DNA of 6,704 nucleotides from an uncultured Prevotella sp. (GCA_945788545.1 CALZMK010000081.1:1-6704); one strand, 5' to 3'; positions 1 through 6,482 are shown, counted from the stretch's first letter. The notes: generated by a model from the sequence alone, not told the origin. Program-made: numbers and translations.

Positions 1-163
1 GGAACATACCATTGATGGTAGCAGATACATTGCCGCCGTTTGACTCAAGCGGATTGGGTACTACACTAAAATTGTCCGCTGAAAGTGCTCCAAGCTTTCC
101 AGAGCACGATGTCAGAAGCATAATTGATGCTGCCGACAACAAGAAAAGATGTTTCTTCTGCAT
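1..163 (-). CDS. Lipoprotein, N-terminal fragment (gene continues beyond left edge)
   Basis: The minus strand reads 54 codons from an ATG at 163 to the window edge. The N-terminus is a lipoprotein signal peptide: positively charged start (MQKKH), hydrophobic stretch at residues 6-17, then a lipobox L17-T18-S19-C20, so Cys20 should be lipidated after signal peptidase II cleavage. The mature part begins SGKLGALSADNFSVVPNPLE. No acidic surface-export signal follows the Cys, so inner-leaflet (periplasmic) anchoring is as likely as surface display. From memory, the mature start resembles large Bacteroidota lipoproteins annotated as TPR-repeat or OmpA-linked proteins, but the repeats would lie outside the window, so the function is not assigned. 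It lies 48 bases downstream of tRNA-Leu on the same strand with no TAnnTTTG promoter or clear terminator between, so it may be read through from the tRNA promoter. The lipoprotein call is firm; the family is tentative. Confidence 0.8.
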   Translation of the reverse strand, partial: MQKKHLFLLSAASIMLLTSCSGKLGALSADNFSVVPNPLESNGGNVSATINGMF

Positions 164-211
164 TTCTATAAAAATAATTAGTATATATACGTTTTCAATG
201 ATATCTCATCG

Positions 212-297
212 TGCCGCGAGCGGGACTCGAACCCGCACAGCCATCACTGGCCAAGGGATTTTAAGTCCCTCGTGTCTACCAATTCCACCATTGCGGC
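212..297 (-). tRNA. tRNA-Leu (anticodon UAA)
   Basis: The minus strand folds into a complete 86-base class II tRNA. The acceptor stem is GCCGCAA / TCGCGGC with discriminator A at 212. The D stem is GTG/CAC. The anticodon stem is AGGGA/TCCCT around loop CTTAAAA, giving anticodon TAA at 261-263 (reads UUA). The long variable arm has a GCCA/TGGC stem. The T arm is GCGGG/CCCGC with loop TTCGAGT. CCA is not encoded (CGATG follows), as is usual in this phylum. The acceptor stem has one A·C mismatch at pair 6-67. A long variable arm plus UAA anticodon makes leucine unambiguous. Confidence 0.97.
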
Positions 298-332
298 ATG
301 GTAAAAAGCAGTGTCTGCCTCATTTGCGAGTG

Positions 333-364
333 CAAAGATATGACATTATTTTGATTTTTCCAAA
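333..364 (-). promoter_or_regulatory. Bacteroidota-type promoter for tRNA-Leu
   Basis: On the minus strand TTTG (361-364) is followed after 20 bases by TATCTTTG (333-340), matching the Bacteroidota -33 TTTG and -7 TAnnTTTG consensus. The -7 box ends 35 bases before the tRNA 5' end, implying a short leader of roughly 30 bases. A small inverted repeat, TTTGC-GAGT-GCAAA (323-336), overlaps the -7 box and the expected start site. Confidence 0.75.
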
Positions 365-443
365 CATAAGTGGTTTTTTTTTAAGTTTTTAACCTACTTT
401 GAGTGCTATTATGCCTTATTATTTGAAAATAATCGGTTTTTTT

Positions 444-474
444 TTTGTTTTTACACCGAATTGTTGTACCTTTG
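444..474 (+). promoter_or_regulatory. Bacteroidota-type promoter for argS
   Basis: TTTG at 444-447, a 19-base spacer and TACCTTTG at 467-474 match the Bacteroidota -33/-7 consensus. Transcription should start near 480, leaving about 45 bases of leader before the ATG at 527. The -33 box sits at the end of a long T run, and an AT-only inverted repeat (418-433) lies just upstream. The promoter shows that the in-frame TTG at 461 cannot be the start of argS. Confidence 0.82.
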
Positions 475-526
475 CACCCCGAAAACATTAGATATATTAT
501 TAAGGTATAGCATTCAGATAAGAAAC

Positions 527-2335
527 ATGAAAATTGAAAGCATTATAAGCAGTTCGGTCGTTGAGGCTATAAAAGCCCTCTATGGCCAGGAGGTTGCTCC
601 GAAGATGGTGCAGATCCAAAAGACCAAGCAGGAGTTTGAGGGCAATCTCACACTCGTTGTGTTCCCATTTCTCAAGATTTCAAAGAAAAAGCCCGAGGAC
701 ACGGCACAGGAGATAGGACAATATTTGGTGGATAACTGCAAGGCTGTGGCATCGTTCAATGTCGTTAAGGGATTCCTCAACCTCGTAATTGCTCAGTCGG
801 CATGGCTACAGCTTCTTGCCGACATCGATGCCGACCCGAAGTATGGTGAGAAGAAGGCTGACGATAACTCGCCATTAGTGATGATTGAGTATTCTTCTCC
901 AAATACCAACAAACCTCTTCACCTGGGTCATGTGCGCAACAACCTGCTTGGATGGTCGCTTGCCAAGATTATGGAGGCCAATGGAAATAAGGTGGTGAAG
1001 ACAAATATCGTGAACGACCGTGGTATTCACATCTGCAAGTCGATGCTTGCATGGCTGAAATACGGCAATGGCGAGACTCCAGAGACGAGTGGCAAGAAGG
1101 GCGACCATCTTATAGGCGACTATTATGTGGCATTTGATAAGCACTATCGCGAGGAGGTTAAGCAGCTCACAGCTCAATATCTAAGCGAAGGAATGGGTGA
1201 GGAAGAGGCCGAGAAGAAGGCCAAGGAGGAAGCTCCGCTCATCAAGGAAGCACATGAGATGCTGGTGAAGTGGGAGCAGAACGACCCTGAGGTGCGTGCC
1301 CTATGGGAGAAGATGAATAACTGGGTGTATGCCGGATTCGACGAGACCTATAAGGCTCTCGGTGTCGGTTTCGACAAAATATACTATGAGTCGCAGACCT
1401 ATCTCAAGGGTAAGGCCAAGGTGGAGGAAGGACTCGCCAAGGGGCTCTTTGAGCGTCATGAGGACAACAGCGTTTGGGCAGACCTGACCAACGAGGGACT
1501 TGACCAAAAGTTGCTGTTGCGCTCCGACGGCACATCTGTGTATATGACTCAGGACATCGGTACAGCAGAGATGCGCTTCAAGGATTATCCCATCGACAAG
1601 ATGATATACGTTGTGGGTAACGAACAGAACTATCATTTTCAGGTGCTTTCCATATTGCTCGACCGACTTGGATTCAAGTGGGGTAAGGAACTTGTGCATT
1701 TCTCCTATGGTATGGTGGAATTGCCTAACGGTAAGATGAAGAGCCGCGAGGGAACTGTGGTTGATGCCGACGACCTTATTGCGACGATGATTGCCGATGC
1801 AAAGAAGACAAGTGAGGAACTGGGCAAGTTTGCCGACATGACCGACGAGGAGCGCAGTGAGATTGCTCGCGTTGTGGGATTGGGAGCGCTTAAGTATTTC
1901 ATCCTTAAGGTGGATGCACGCAAGAATATGCTCTTCAATCCAGAGGAGTCGATTGATTTCAATGGTAATACTGGTCCGTTTATTCAATATACATACGCCC
2001 GTATTCGCTCTATCATGAGAAAGGCTGCCGACCTTGAAGACGTAGAAGGCGAATTGACAGCAGAGCTCAGTCAGAAGGAGATTGACCTTATTCAGAAGAT
2101 GAGCGACTATGCCTCTGCCGTTGAGCAGGCTGGTAAGGATTATAGTCCCAGTGGTATTGCCAACTACTGCTACGAACTCACCAAGGAGTTTAATCAGTTC
2201 TATCACGACTTCAGTATCCTGAAGGAGGAAGACGCCCAAAAGCGTGCCGTGCGACTGAGAATAGCTGCAAATGTTGCAAAGGTGATTAGCAATGGTATGG
2301 CTCTGCTCGGAATTGAGGTGCCGGAGAGAATGTAA
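527..2335 (+). CDS. argS: Arginyl-tRNA synthetase (EC 6.1.1.19)
   Basis: Cytoplasmic class I aminoacyl-tRNA synthetase that charges tRNA-Arg with arginine using ATP. The 602-residue product has the normal length and domain order. An N-terminal Add1-type tRNA-recognition domain covers about residues 1-90. The Rossmann catalytic core begins near 115, with the HIGH-type signature at 132-135 (HLGH, within PLHLGHVRN). The KMSKS-equivalent is K403-M-K-S-R-E-G409. The C-terminal DALR anticodon-binding domain starts around GPFIQYTYARIRS (483-495) and the protein ends in the family-typical GIEVPERM. A charged helical stretch (about 207-245) lies in the catalytic insertion. The ATG at 527 is chosen because the frame extends upstream only into the promoter, and residues MKIESIISS fit the usual N-terminus. 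No frameshift or missing key residue is seen. The RNase H gene follows after 53 bases and is likely cotranscribed. Confidence 0.97.
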   Translation: MKIESIISSSVVEAIKALYGQEVAPKMVQIQKTKQEFEGNLTLVVFPFLKISKKKPEDTAQEIGQYLVDNCKAVASFNVVKGFLNLVIAQSAWLQLLADIDADPKYGEKKADDNSPLVMIEYSSPNTNKPLHLGHVRNNLLGWSLAKIMEANGNKVVKTNIVNDRGIHICKSMLAWLKYGNGETPETSGKKGDHLIGDYYVAFDKHYREEVKQLTAQYLSEGMGEEEAEKKAKEEAPLIKEAHEMLVKWEQNDPEVRALWEKMNNWVYAGFDETYKALGVGFDKIYYESQTYLKGKAKVEEGLAKGLFERHEDNSVWADLTNEGLDQKLLLRSDGTSVYMTQDIGTAEMRFKDYPIDKMIYVVGNEQNYHFQVLSILLDRLGFKWGKELVHFSYGMVELPNGKMKSREGTVVDADDLIATMIADAKKTSEELGKFADMTDEERSEIARVVGLGALKYFILKVDARKNMLFNPEESIDFNGNTGPFIQYTYARIRSIMRKAADLEDVEGELTAELSQKEIDLIQKMSDYASAVEQAGKDYSPSGIANYCYELTKEFNQFYHDFSILKEEDAQKRAVRLRIAANVAKVISNGMALLGIEVPERM

Positions 2336-2336
2336 C

Positions 2337-2381
2337 TTAATGATTAAGAATTAAAAGTTAAGAATTAAAGTTAAGAATTAA
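2337..2381. repeat. Short A/T-rich direct repeats in the argS-RNase H spacer
   Basis: Three exact copies of TTAAGAATTAA lie at 2344-2354, 2358-2368 and 2371-2381 (periods 14 and 13), preceded by an overlapping degenerate copy, TTAATGATTAA (2337-2347). They fill nearly the whole spacer. Similar AATTAA/GTTAAG runs are, from memory, common between Bacteroidota genes. The array has no GC-rich hairpin and so does not look like an intrinsic terminator. Confidence 0.85.
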
Positions 2382-2388
2382 GAGTTTT

Positions 2389-2847
2389 ATGCAGAATCCG
2401 CCTGATTATCGCCACGATACAGTGTTGCCGTTGCCTATGGAGGTGACGGCAAACGCATGGGCTGTGGATGCAGCATGTTCAGGCAATCCTGGTCCGATGG
2501 AATACCAGTGTATCGATCTTGCTACTGGTGCGCAGGTATTTCATTTCGGTCCGGTGCATGGAACAAATAACATAGGTGAGTTTCTTGCCATAGTACATGC
2601 TTTGGCTCTTCTCGACAAACAGGGTGATACATCAAAGACCATCTATTCGGATAGCTATAATGCCATATTATGGGTGAATAAGAAAAAATGCAAGACAACC
2701 CTTGAACGCACGCCCGACACCGAGTACCTATATCAAGTAGTGGCGCGTGCAGAGAATTGGCTGAGGACTCATGTAATCAAGAATCCACTCTTAAAGTGGG
2801 AAACAAAAAAATGGGGTGAGGTTCCTGCCGACTTCGGTAGGAAATAA
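2389..2847 (+). CDS. RNase H family protein (compact Bacteroidota form)
   Basis: A 152-residue RNase HI-fold protein expected to cut the RNA strand of RNA:DNA hybrids in the cytoplasm. The DEDD metal-binding residues can be placed by motif: D27 in VDAACSGNPGP, E64 in TNNIGEFLAIVHAL, D88 in IYSDSYNA and D148 in EVPADFG. Their spacing (37, 24, 60) is close to E. coli RNase HI (38, 22, 64). It lacks the N-terminal viroplasmin hybrid-binding domain of many related proteins. It also lacks the glycine/histidine loop before the last Asp (E. coli GHAGHPENERCD is replaced by KKWGEVPAD) and has no helix beyond that Asp, ending in FGRK. The start is the ATG directly after the repeat array; no promoter is seen in the spacer, so expression probably comes from the argS promoter. 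Fold assignment is strong. Nuclease activity is inferred, and the physiological substrate is unknown. Confidence 0.85.
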   Translation: MQNPPDYRHDTVLPLPMEVTANAWAVDAACSGNPGPMEYQCIDLATGAQVFHFGPVHGTNNIGEFLAIVHALALLDKQGDTSKTIYSDSYNAILWVNKKKCKTTLERTPDTEYLYQVVARAENWLRTHVIKNPLLKWETKKWGEVPADFGRK

Positions 2848-5800
2848 TTATTCCGCATCCTTCACTGGTAATGTAAGGAAGAAGCGGGCTCCCTTGTCAT
2901 AATCAGGGTCGATTCCTACCTTTCCTCCCAGTCTTTGTGATATCACATGACAGATATTCAGTCCAAGACCTGTGCCTTGGTGGAAGGAGTCGAGCTTAGC
3001 AAATCGCTCGAATATCTCCTGCTGTTTGTTCTTTGGTATTCCGCAACCAGTGTCGGCAACAGATATAGTCAACATGTGATTTGAGGAATCATACGAACAA
3101 TCAACTTTGATATTACCTTCCTCGGTGTATTTTATGGCATTAGTGAGAAAGTTGATGATCACCTGTGCCGCTCTCATGCCATCGGTGATGAAAGTGAAAT
3201 CGTCTTCCACATTTGTGGTGAAGATGATAGGTACATCTGGCTTTGCCCTGTGTTTCACAGTCTCGATGGATGTGTGGCATAATTTGTTAGCCGACACCAA
3301 GGAGTAGCTCATTTTATATTCGCCGCTATGCAAGTCGTGAAGTGACATGACATCGTCGATGAGTTGTTTCAGCAGATCTTCATTGCGCCTGATAATGTTG
3401 ATAAATTCCTCCTTCTCCTCGCTGGCCAGTTCGTTACTGTCAGAAAGAAGAAGTTTTGAGAATCCCACGATGGCATTTAGTGGAGTGCGTATCTCATGGC
3501 TCATGTTCTGGATGAATGTGCTCTTCATCTTTTCCGACTCCTGAGCCTTACGTATGGCAGCATTCAATTCCTCATTTTTTTCTCTGAGGCGCTTTTTGCT
3601 CTTATGGCTATGCCATAGATACGACGCAAGGAATAATGTCACGACGATGGCCAATACAATAGACAGCAAGGAAAAGCGCCTGTTGAGTTCCGACTGTTCC
3701 TTTTGCATTTTCATCACGGCTTCCTTACTTTTGCCTTTGGCACTTGCAAGTTTCTGTTCCGACTTCATGCGATTGATCAGCAATGCATTGTTGTCCATCA
3801 TCAGTTTATGCCGATCCTGTTGGAATCTTGCCAGTTCGTTTTGTTGTCTCAGCTGTTCGATGCTGAGATTGGCAGATGCCAGTTTCATTTCAATATTCTT
3901 TGCTTCAAGAAGATTATTGCCGGCAATGTCGCTCATTTCCTTACGGTCGGCCTCAAATACTGCTTTCATCTTGTTACGATATAGCACCACCTCCCCCTGG
4001 AATATCTCGCAGGCATCTTTCCACTCTCCATTGTGCGCACAATCCTGTTCGGCAAGGCGCAGGTATCCTTCGTCGGTAAGTTCTTGCTTTGCCCTTTCCA
4101 GTGCTTCGCTTCGCTTGCCGTCGAATAGCATGCTCATCATTTCAAGCAACCTTTCCTCGTATGGGTATCTAAAACCGTTTTCCGACTTCATCTTCCTTAT
4201 TTCAGAGTAAAGACGCATAAATTCTGGTTTGTTGTTTGTTTCAAAGGCAAGTCGGGCTCTTTCAATATTTATTCTATAATGGCTGCGCAATATTCTGCAA
4301 TGTCTCTCGGCCTCATTCAGATAATGTGAGGCTTCGTCATATTCACCTTCTTGCCTATACAATTTGCATAGATTGATGAGCATTGAGGTGGGGTCGCTGT
4401 TTAACTGGTTTTTTAGGTATATCACGTATGCGTCAAGATACAGATGTATGGCATTCTTATAGAATCTCCTCACTCTCTGCACGTCGCCAAGGGTCTTTGT
4501 CGCCACATATTGTCCCATACGGTCCTTCTTCTCTTTTGATTCATTCATCAGTTCGTTTGCCAGTTTTTGTGCAGTCAGCGACTGGTGCTTGTTGAGATAT
4601 CCGTTGATTTCATTTGAATATGAGAGATAATACATCTGTTTGTCACCACAAGCTTTAGCCATTTCACGCAACTGTTTGGCTGTGGTCTTTATCATCTCGA
4701 AGTTGTCATTGAGTACATAGTGCTGCAACATCACGTTTACAGCAACGCACTGTGCATACTTGTCATTTTTCTTTTCGCCCTGAGAATACAGTTCTTTTGC
4801 ATAATTAAGTCCCTCGGGCAAGTCGCGGTTGTTCTGAGCTTTCTGATATAGTGGAAAGAGTGCTTTGTCAAGTTTGTCACTTACAGTTTGAGCCGAAGCG
4901 TGATTAGAAATCATTGATGTCGCGATTGTCATCATGACAACGATAATCATCGACAACTTTTTCCCGCTCTCGGCGAGTGAGTTCTTAAGCACGTCGTTTA
5001 GGGTGGCTGTGAGTCCGTCAGCTGTTTTGGTTATTTCATTTTCAATCTGTTCCTTTTCCTCTCCCGACAGTTCTTCAATTCTTGAGAGGGCATTCTCCAC
5101 CAAACCGAGAATTTTGTTCATGGGGGTCTTAACCTCATATCCGAGATTATCCACAAACGCAGTTTTCATCCTTTCTGTTTCTTGAGCCTTGTCGAGAGCC
5201 TCGGTCAGAAGTTGTTGTTTCTTCTTCAGTCGTCTTATCACCATCTTGTTGCTGAACCATGCAAATACTCCGTATGCAAATACCAATACGAAAAGAGCAA
5301 TACCGAAATACATGGTTATGCGATGTCTTTTGCCCATTGCCAAGAGCATTTGGTATTGGGCATCCCTTTCTTCCGCTTCAGCACTGTTAACAAGACTGTC
5401 AGCCCTCATCTTTGCAATGAGCTGTGAGTCGTTGGCAAGTTTTATCTTTATGTTCTCATGCTTCGAGGCGTCAAGCAGTTTCTGTTCTTTTGTCATCTTT
5501 ATTTTCTGTTGTGCCATGTCGTATTCAAGTTTCAGGCGCGACAGTTTCAGATTGCTTTTGATGATGTCGGCATCCATCTCGGCGATGTGATACGACTCGC
5601 CCTCGTCCAATGCCTTTGCCTCCAGTCGGCTGGCTCTTTCAAGAAAGATGGAATATGCCTTGCGATAGTTGCCCGTTGCCACATACACTTCGCGAAGGGC
5701 CCCGTTGCGGTTTTCCCAGTTTTTGATGCTCATGGCCTCTTTTTCTGCCTGTTCGGTGTTGCCAGAGATTAATTCCTTTATCACAGTCATAAAAGAGGAT

Positions 5801-6369
5801 TGGTCGCTGTTTATTTCCCTACCGAAATATTTTTTTGCATTGTTATAGTTGTTGATATAGTCGTCGTATCTTTTTTCCCAATAGAGCATCTTGCCCAACT
5901 GCACATACAGTTGGGCTCTGCTTTTGTCGGTATTCACCTTATTAATTCCTTTATTGAGCAAATCAATTCCTTCGCTTCTTCTCGTCAGTTTGTCGAGACA
6001 TCTCGCTAATCCCAGATAGTCGTCTCCTGTGTCGATATTTGGCAATGAGCTCTCGGCCGTTTCGATGGCCATTCTGTAGTTTTTTTCAGCCATGGCATTG
6101 TCGCCTTGGTCAAAATAGAGTTTTGCTGTCGCATTTCGGAAAAGATATTTTCCATAGGGGTTGTTCTGGTGGTATGCGTTTTTCCCGATTTCCTTGATAG
6201 TATTGAATGCTTGGATATAATTCTTTGCGTTGATTTCTTTTTCCGCCTTTTTCATGGCAGAGACATAGTCGAATTCCTCCGCTCTCGCATTTGTTGCAAG
6301 AACGAAGATGATAGCAGTTATCATAACAGCCATCGATCTCTTGGCGTATGTTTCGACTATTTTCAACAT
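2848..6369 (-). CDS. Double TPR sensor histidine kinase: degenerate kinase half fused to intact kinase half
   Basis: This 1173-residue membrane protein reads as two tandem sensor kinases in one frame. First half: signal peptide (1-30, ending ARA|EE), TPR-like helical repeats (about 35-245), coiled coil (about 250-348), membrane helix (352-372), and a DHp domain (about 397-470) whose motif NLGYEVKTP carries Tyr411 where the phosphoacceptor His belongs; no ATPase domain follows. Second half: a signal-peptide-like hydrophobic segment (474-488) with an ASA|Q site at 493/494, TPR-like repeats (about 500-790), coiled coil (about 800-895), membrane helix (899-919), DHp with NMSHEIRTP (His958), and HATPase_c with N box N1073/N1077, G1 DTGCGIP (1106-1112), F box F1120/F1123 and G2 GTGLGLN (1132-1138). 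It should sense a periplasmic or envelope signal through its TPR regions and autophosphorylate at His958. It has no receiver domain, DNA-binding domain or adjacent response regulator, so the partner is unknown. The ATG at 6369 gives a proper signal peptide; Met13 is a less likely start. The fusion could be natural or an assembly artefact, although the frame is fully open across the join. Confidence 0.9.
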   Translation of the reverse strand: MLKIVETYAKRSMAVMITAIIFVLATNARAEEFDYVSAMKKAEKEINAKNYIQAFNTIKEIGKNAYHQNNPYGKYLFRNATAKLYFDQGDNAMAEKNYRMAIETAESSLPNIDTGDDYLGLARCLDKLTRRSEGIDLLNKGINKVNTDKSRAQLYVQLGKMLYWEKRYDDYINNYNNAKKYFGREINSDQSSFMTVIKELISGNTEQAEKEAMSIKNWENRNGALREVYVATGNYRKAYSIFLERASRLEAKALDEGESYHIAEMDADIIKSNLKLSRLKLEYDMAQQKIKMTKEQKLLDASKHENIKIKLANDSQLIAKMRADSLVNSAEAEERDAQYQMLLAMGKRHRITMYFGIALFVLVFAYGVFAWFSNKMVIRRLKKKQQLLTEALDKAQETERMKTAFVDNLGYEVKTPMNKILGLVENALSRIEELSGEEKEQIENEITKTADGLTATLNDVLKNSLAESGKKLSMIIVVMMTIATSMISNHASAQTVSDKLDKALFPLYQKAQNNRDLPEGLNYAKELYSQGEKKNDKYAQCVAVNVMLQHYVLNDNFEMIKTTAKQLREMAKACGDKQMYYLSYSNEINGYLNKHQSLTAQKLANELMNESKEKKDRMGQYVATKTLGDVQRVRRFYKNAIHLYLDAYVIYLKNQLNSDPTSMLINLCKLYRQEGEYDEASHYLNEAERHCRILRSHYRINIERARLAFETNNKPEFMRLYSEIRKMKSENGFRYPYEERLLEMMSMLFDGKRSEALERAKQELTDEGYLRLAEQDCAHNGEWKDACEIFQGEVVLYRNKMKAVFEADRKEMSDIAGNNLLEAKNIEMKLASANLSIEQLRQQNELARFQQDRHKLMMDNNALLINRMKSEQKLASAKGKSKEAVMKMQKEQSELNRRFSLLSIVLAIVVTLFLASYLWHSHKSKKRLREKNEELNAAIRKAQESEKMKSTFIQNMSHEIRTPLNAIVGFSKLLLSDSNELASEEKEEFINIIRRNEDLLKQLIDDVMSLHDLHSGEYKMSYSLVSANKLCHTSIETVKHRAKPDVPIIFTTNVEDDFTFITDGMRAAQVIINFLTNAIKYTEEGNIKVDCSYDSSNHMLTISVADTGCGIPKNKQQEIFERFAKLDSFHQGTGLGLNICHVISQRLGGKVGIDPDYDKGARFFLTLPVKDAE
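4897..5181 (-). other. Fusion zone: Tyr-substituted DHp domain running into an internal signal-peptide-like segment
   Basis: Residues 397-470 of the large kinase align without gaps in the core with its own second DHp (944-1017): TERMKTAFVDNLGYEVKTP against SEKMKSTFIQNMSHEIRTP, and LNDVLKNSLAESGKK against LIDDVMSLHDLHSGEYK. The codon at 5137-5139 reads TAT (Tyr411) where the second copy has CAT (His958, 3496-3498). After the final DHp helix, where the ATPase domain should start, the protein enters GKKLSMIIVVMMTIATSMI and then SNHASAQ, which has the charged, hydrophobic and AXA regions of a cleavable signal peptide. Met474 (4948-4950) and Met479 (4933-4935) are candidate ancestral starts of the second gene. 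Confidence 0.82.
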
Positions 6370-6423
6370 GTTAAATTCTCTCTGCTATAGGTTGATAATG
6401 TCATTTCGTTTGAATAAACGCTG

Positions 6424-6455
6424 CAAAATTACAGAAAAAATGCGATATCACCAAA
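6424..6455 (-). promoter_or_regulatory. Bacteroidota-type promoter for the double sensor kinase
   Basis: The minus strand carries TTTG (6452-6455), a 20-base spacer and TAATTTTG (6424-6431), fitting the TTTG / TAnnTTTG consensus. The -7 box ends 54 bases before the ATG at 6369, giving a leader of about 45 bases. It is divergent from the antiporter promoter, with only 27 bases between their -33 boxes, so a regulator bound here could affect both genes. Confidence 0.68.
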
Positions 6456-6482
6456 TAATATTTATAAAAAACGTTACTTTTT

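Noticed and set aside
12..392. Plus-strand open frame of 126 codons at the left edge
   Set aside because: It runs antisense through the lipoprotein signal peptide, the whole tRNA-Leu and the tRNA promoter, and its product shows no recognisable domain.
418..446. AT inverted repeat followed by a T run as an intrinsic terminator
   Set aside because: The stem is only A/T pairs with a 2-base loop, and no plus-strand gene ends upstream; the T run is part of the argS promoter.
461..526. Upstream TTG start adding 22 residues to arginyl-tRNA synthetase
   Set aside because: The extension covers the -7 promoter box and the expected transcription start; the ATG at 527 gives the family-typical N-terminus.
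1301..2239. Long minus-strand open frame (312 codons) opposite argS
   Set aside because: It lies wholly inside a strongly supported gene, shows no domain signature, and is explained by argS codon usage on the other strand.
2337..2381. Repeat array as a CRISPR
   Set aside because: Units are 11 bases with 2-3 base gaps, far too short for CRISPR repeats and spacers.
3554..4210. Plus-strand open frames inside the double sensor kinase, the longest 218 codons
   Set aside because: They are Ser/Leu/Cys-rich shadows opposite the coiled-coil and TPR coding sequence, without motifs or promoters.
4933..4950. Internal start (Met474 or Met479) as an independent second kinase gene
   Set aside because: No Bacteroidota promoter was seen just upstream on the minus strand and the frame is open through the join, so one gene is the simpler reading; independent initiation remains possible and is covered under the fusion findings.
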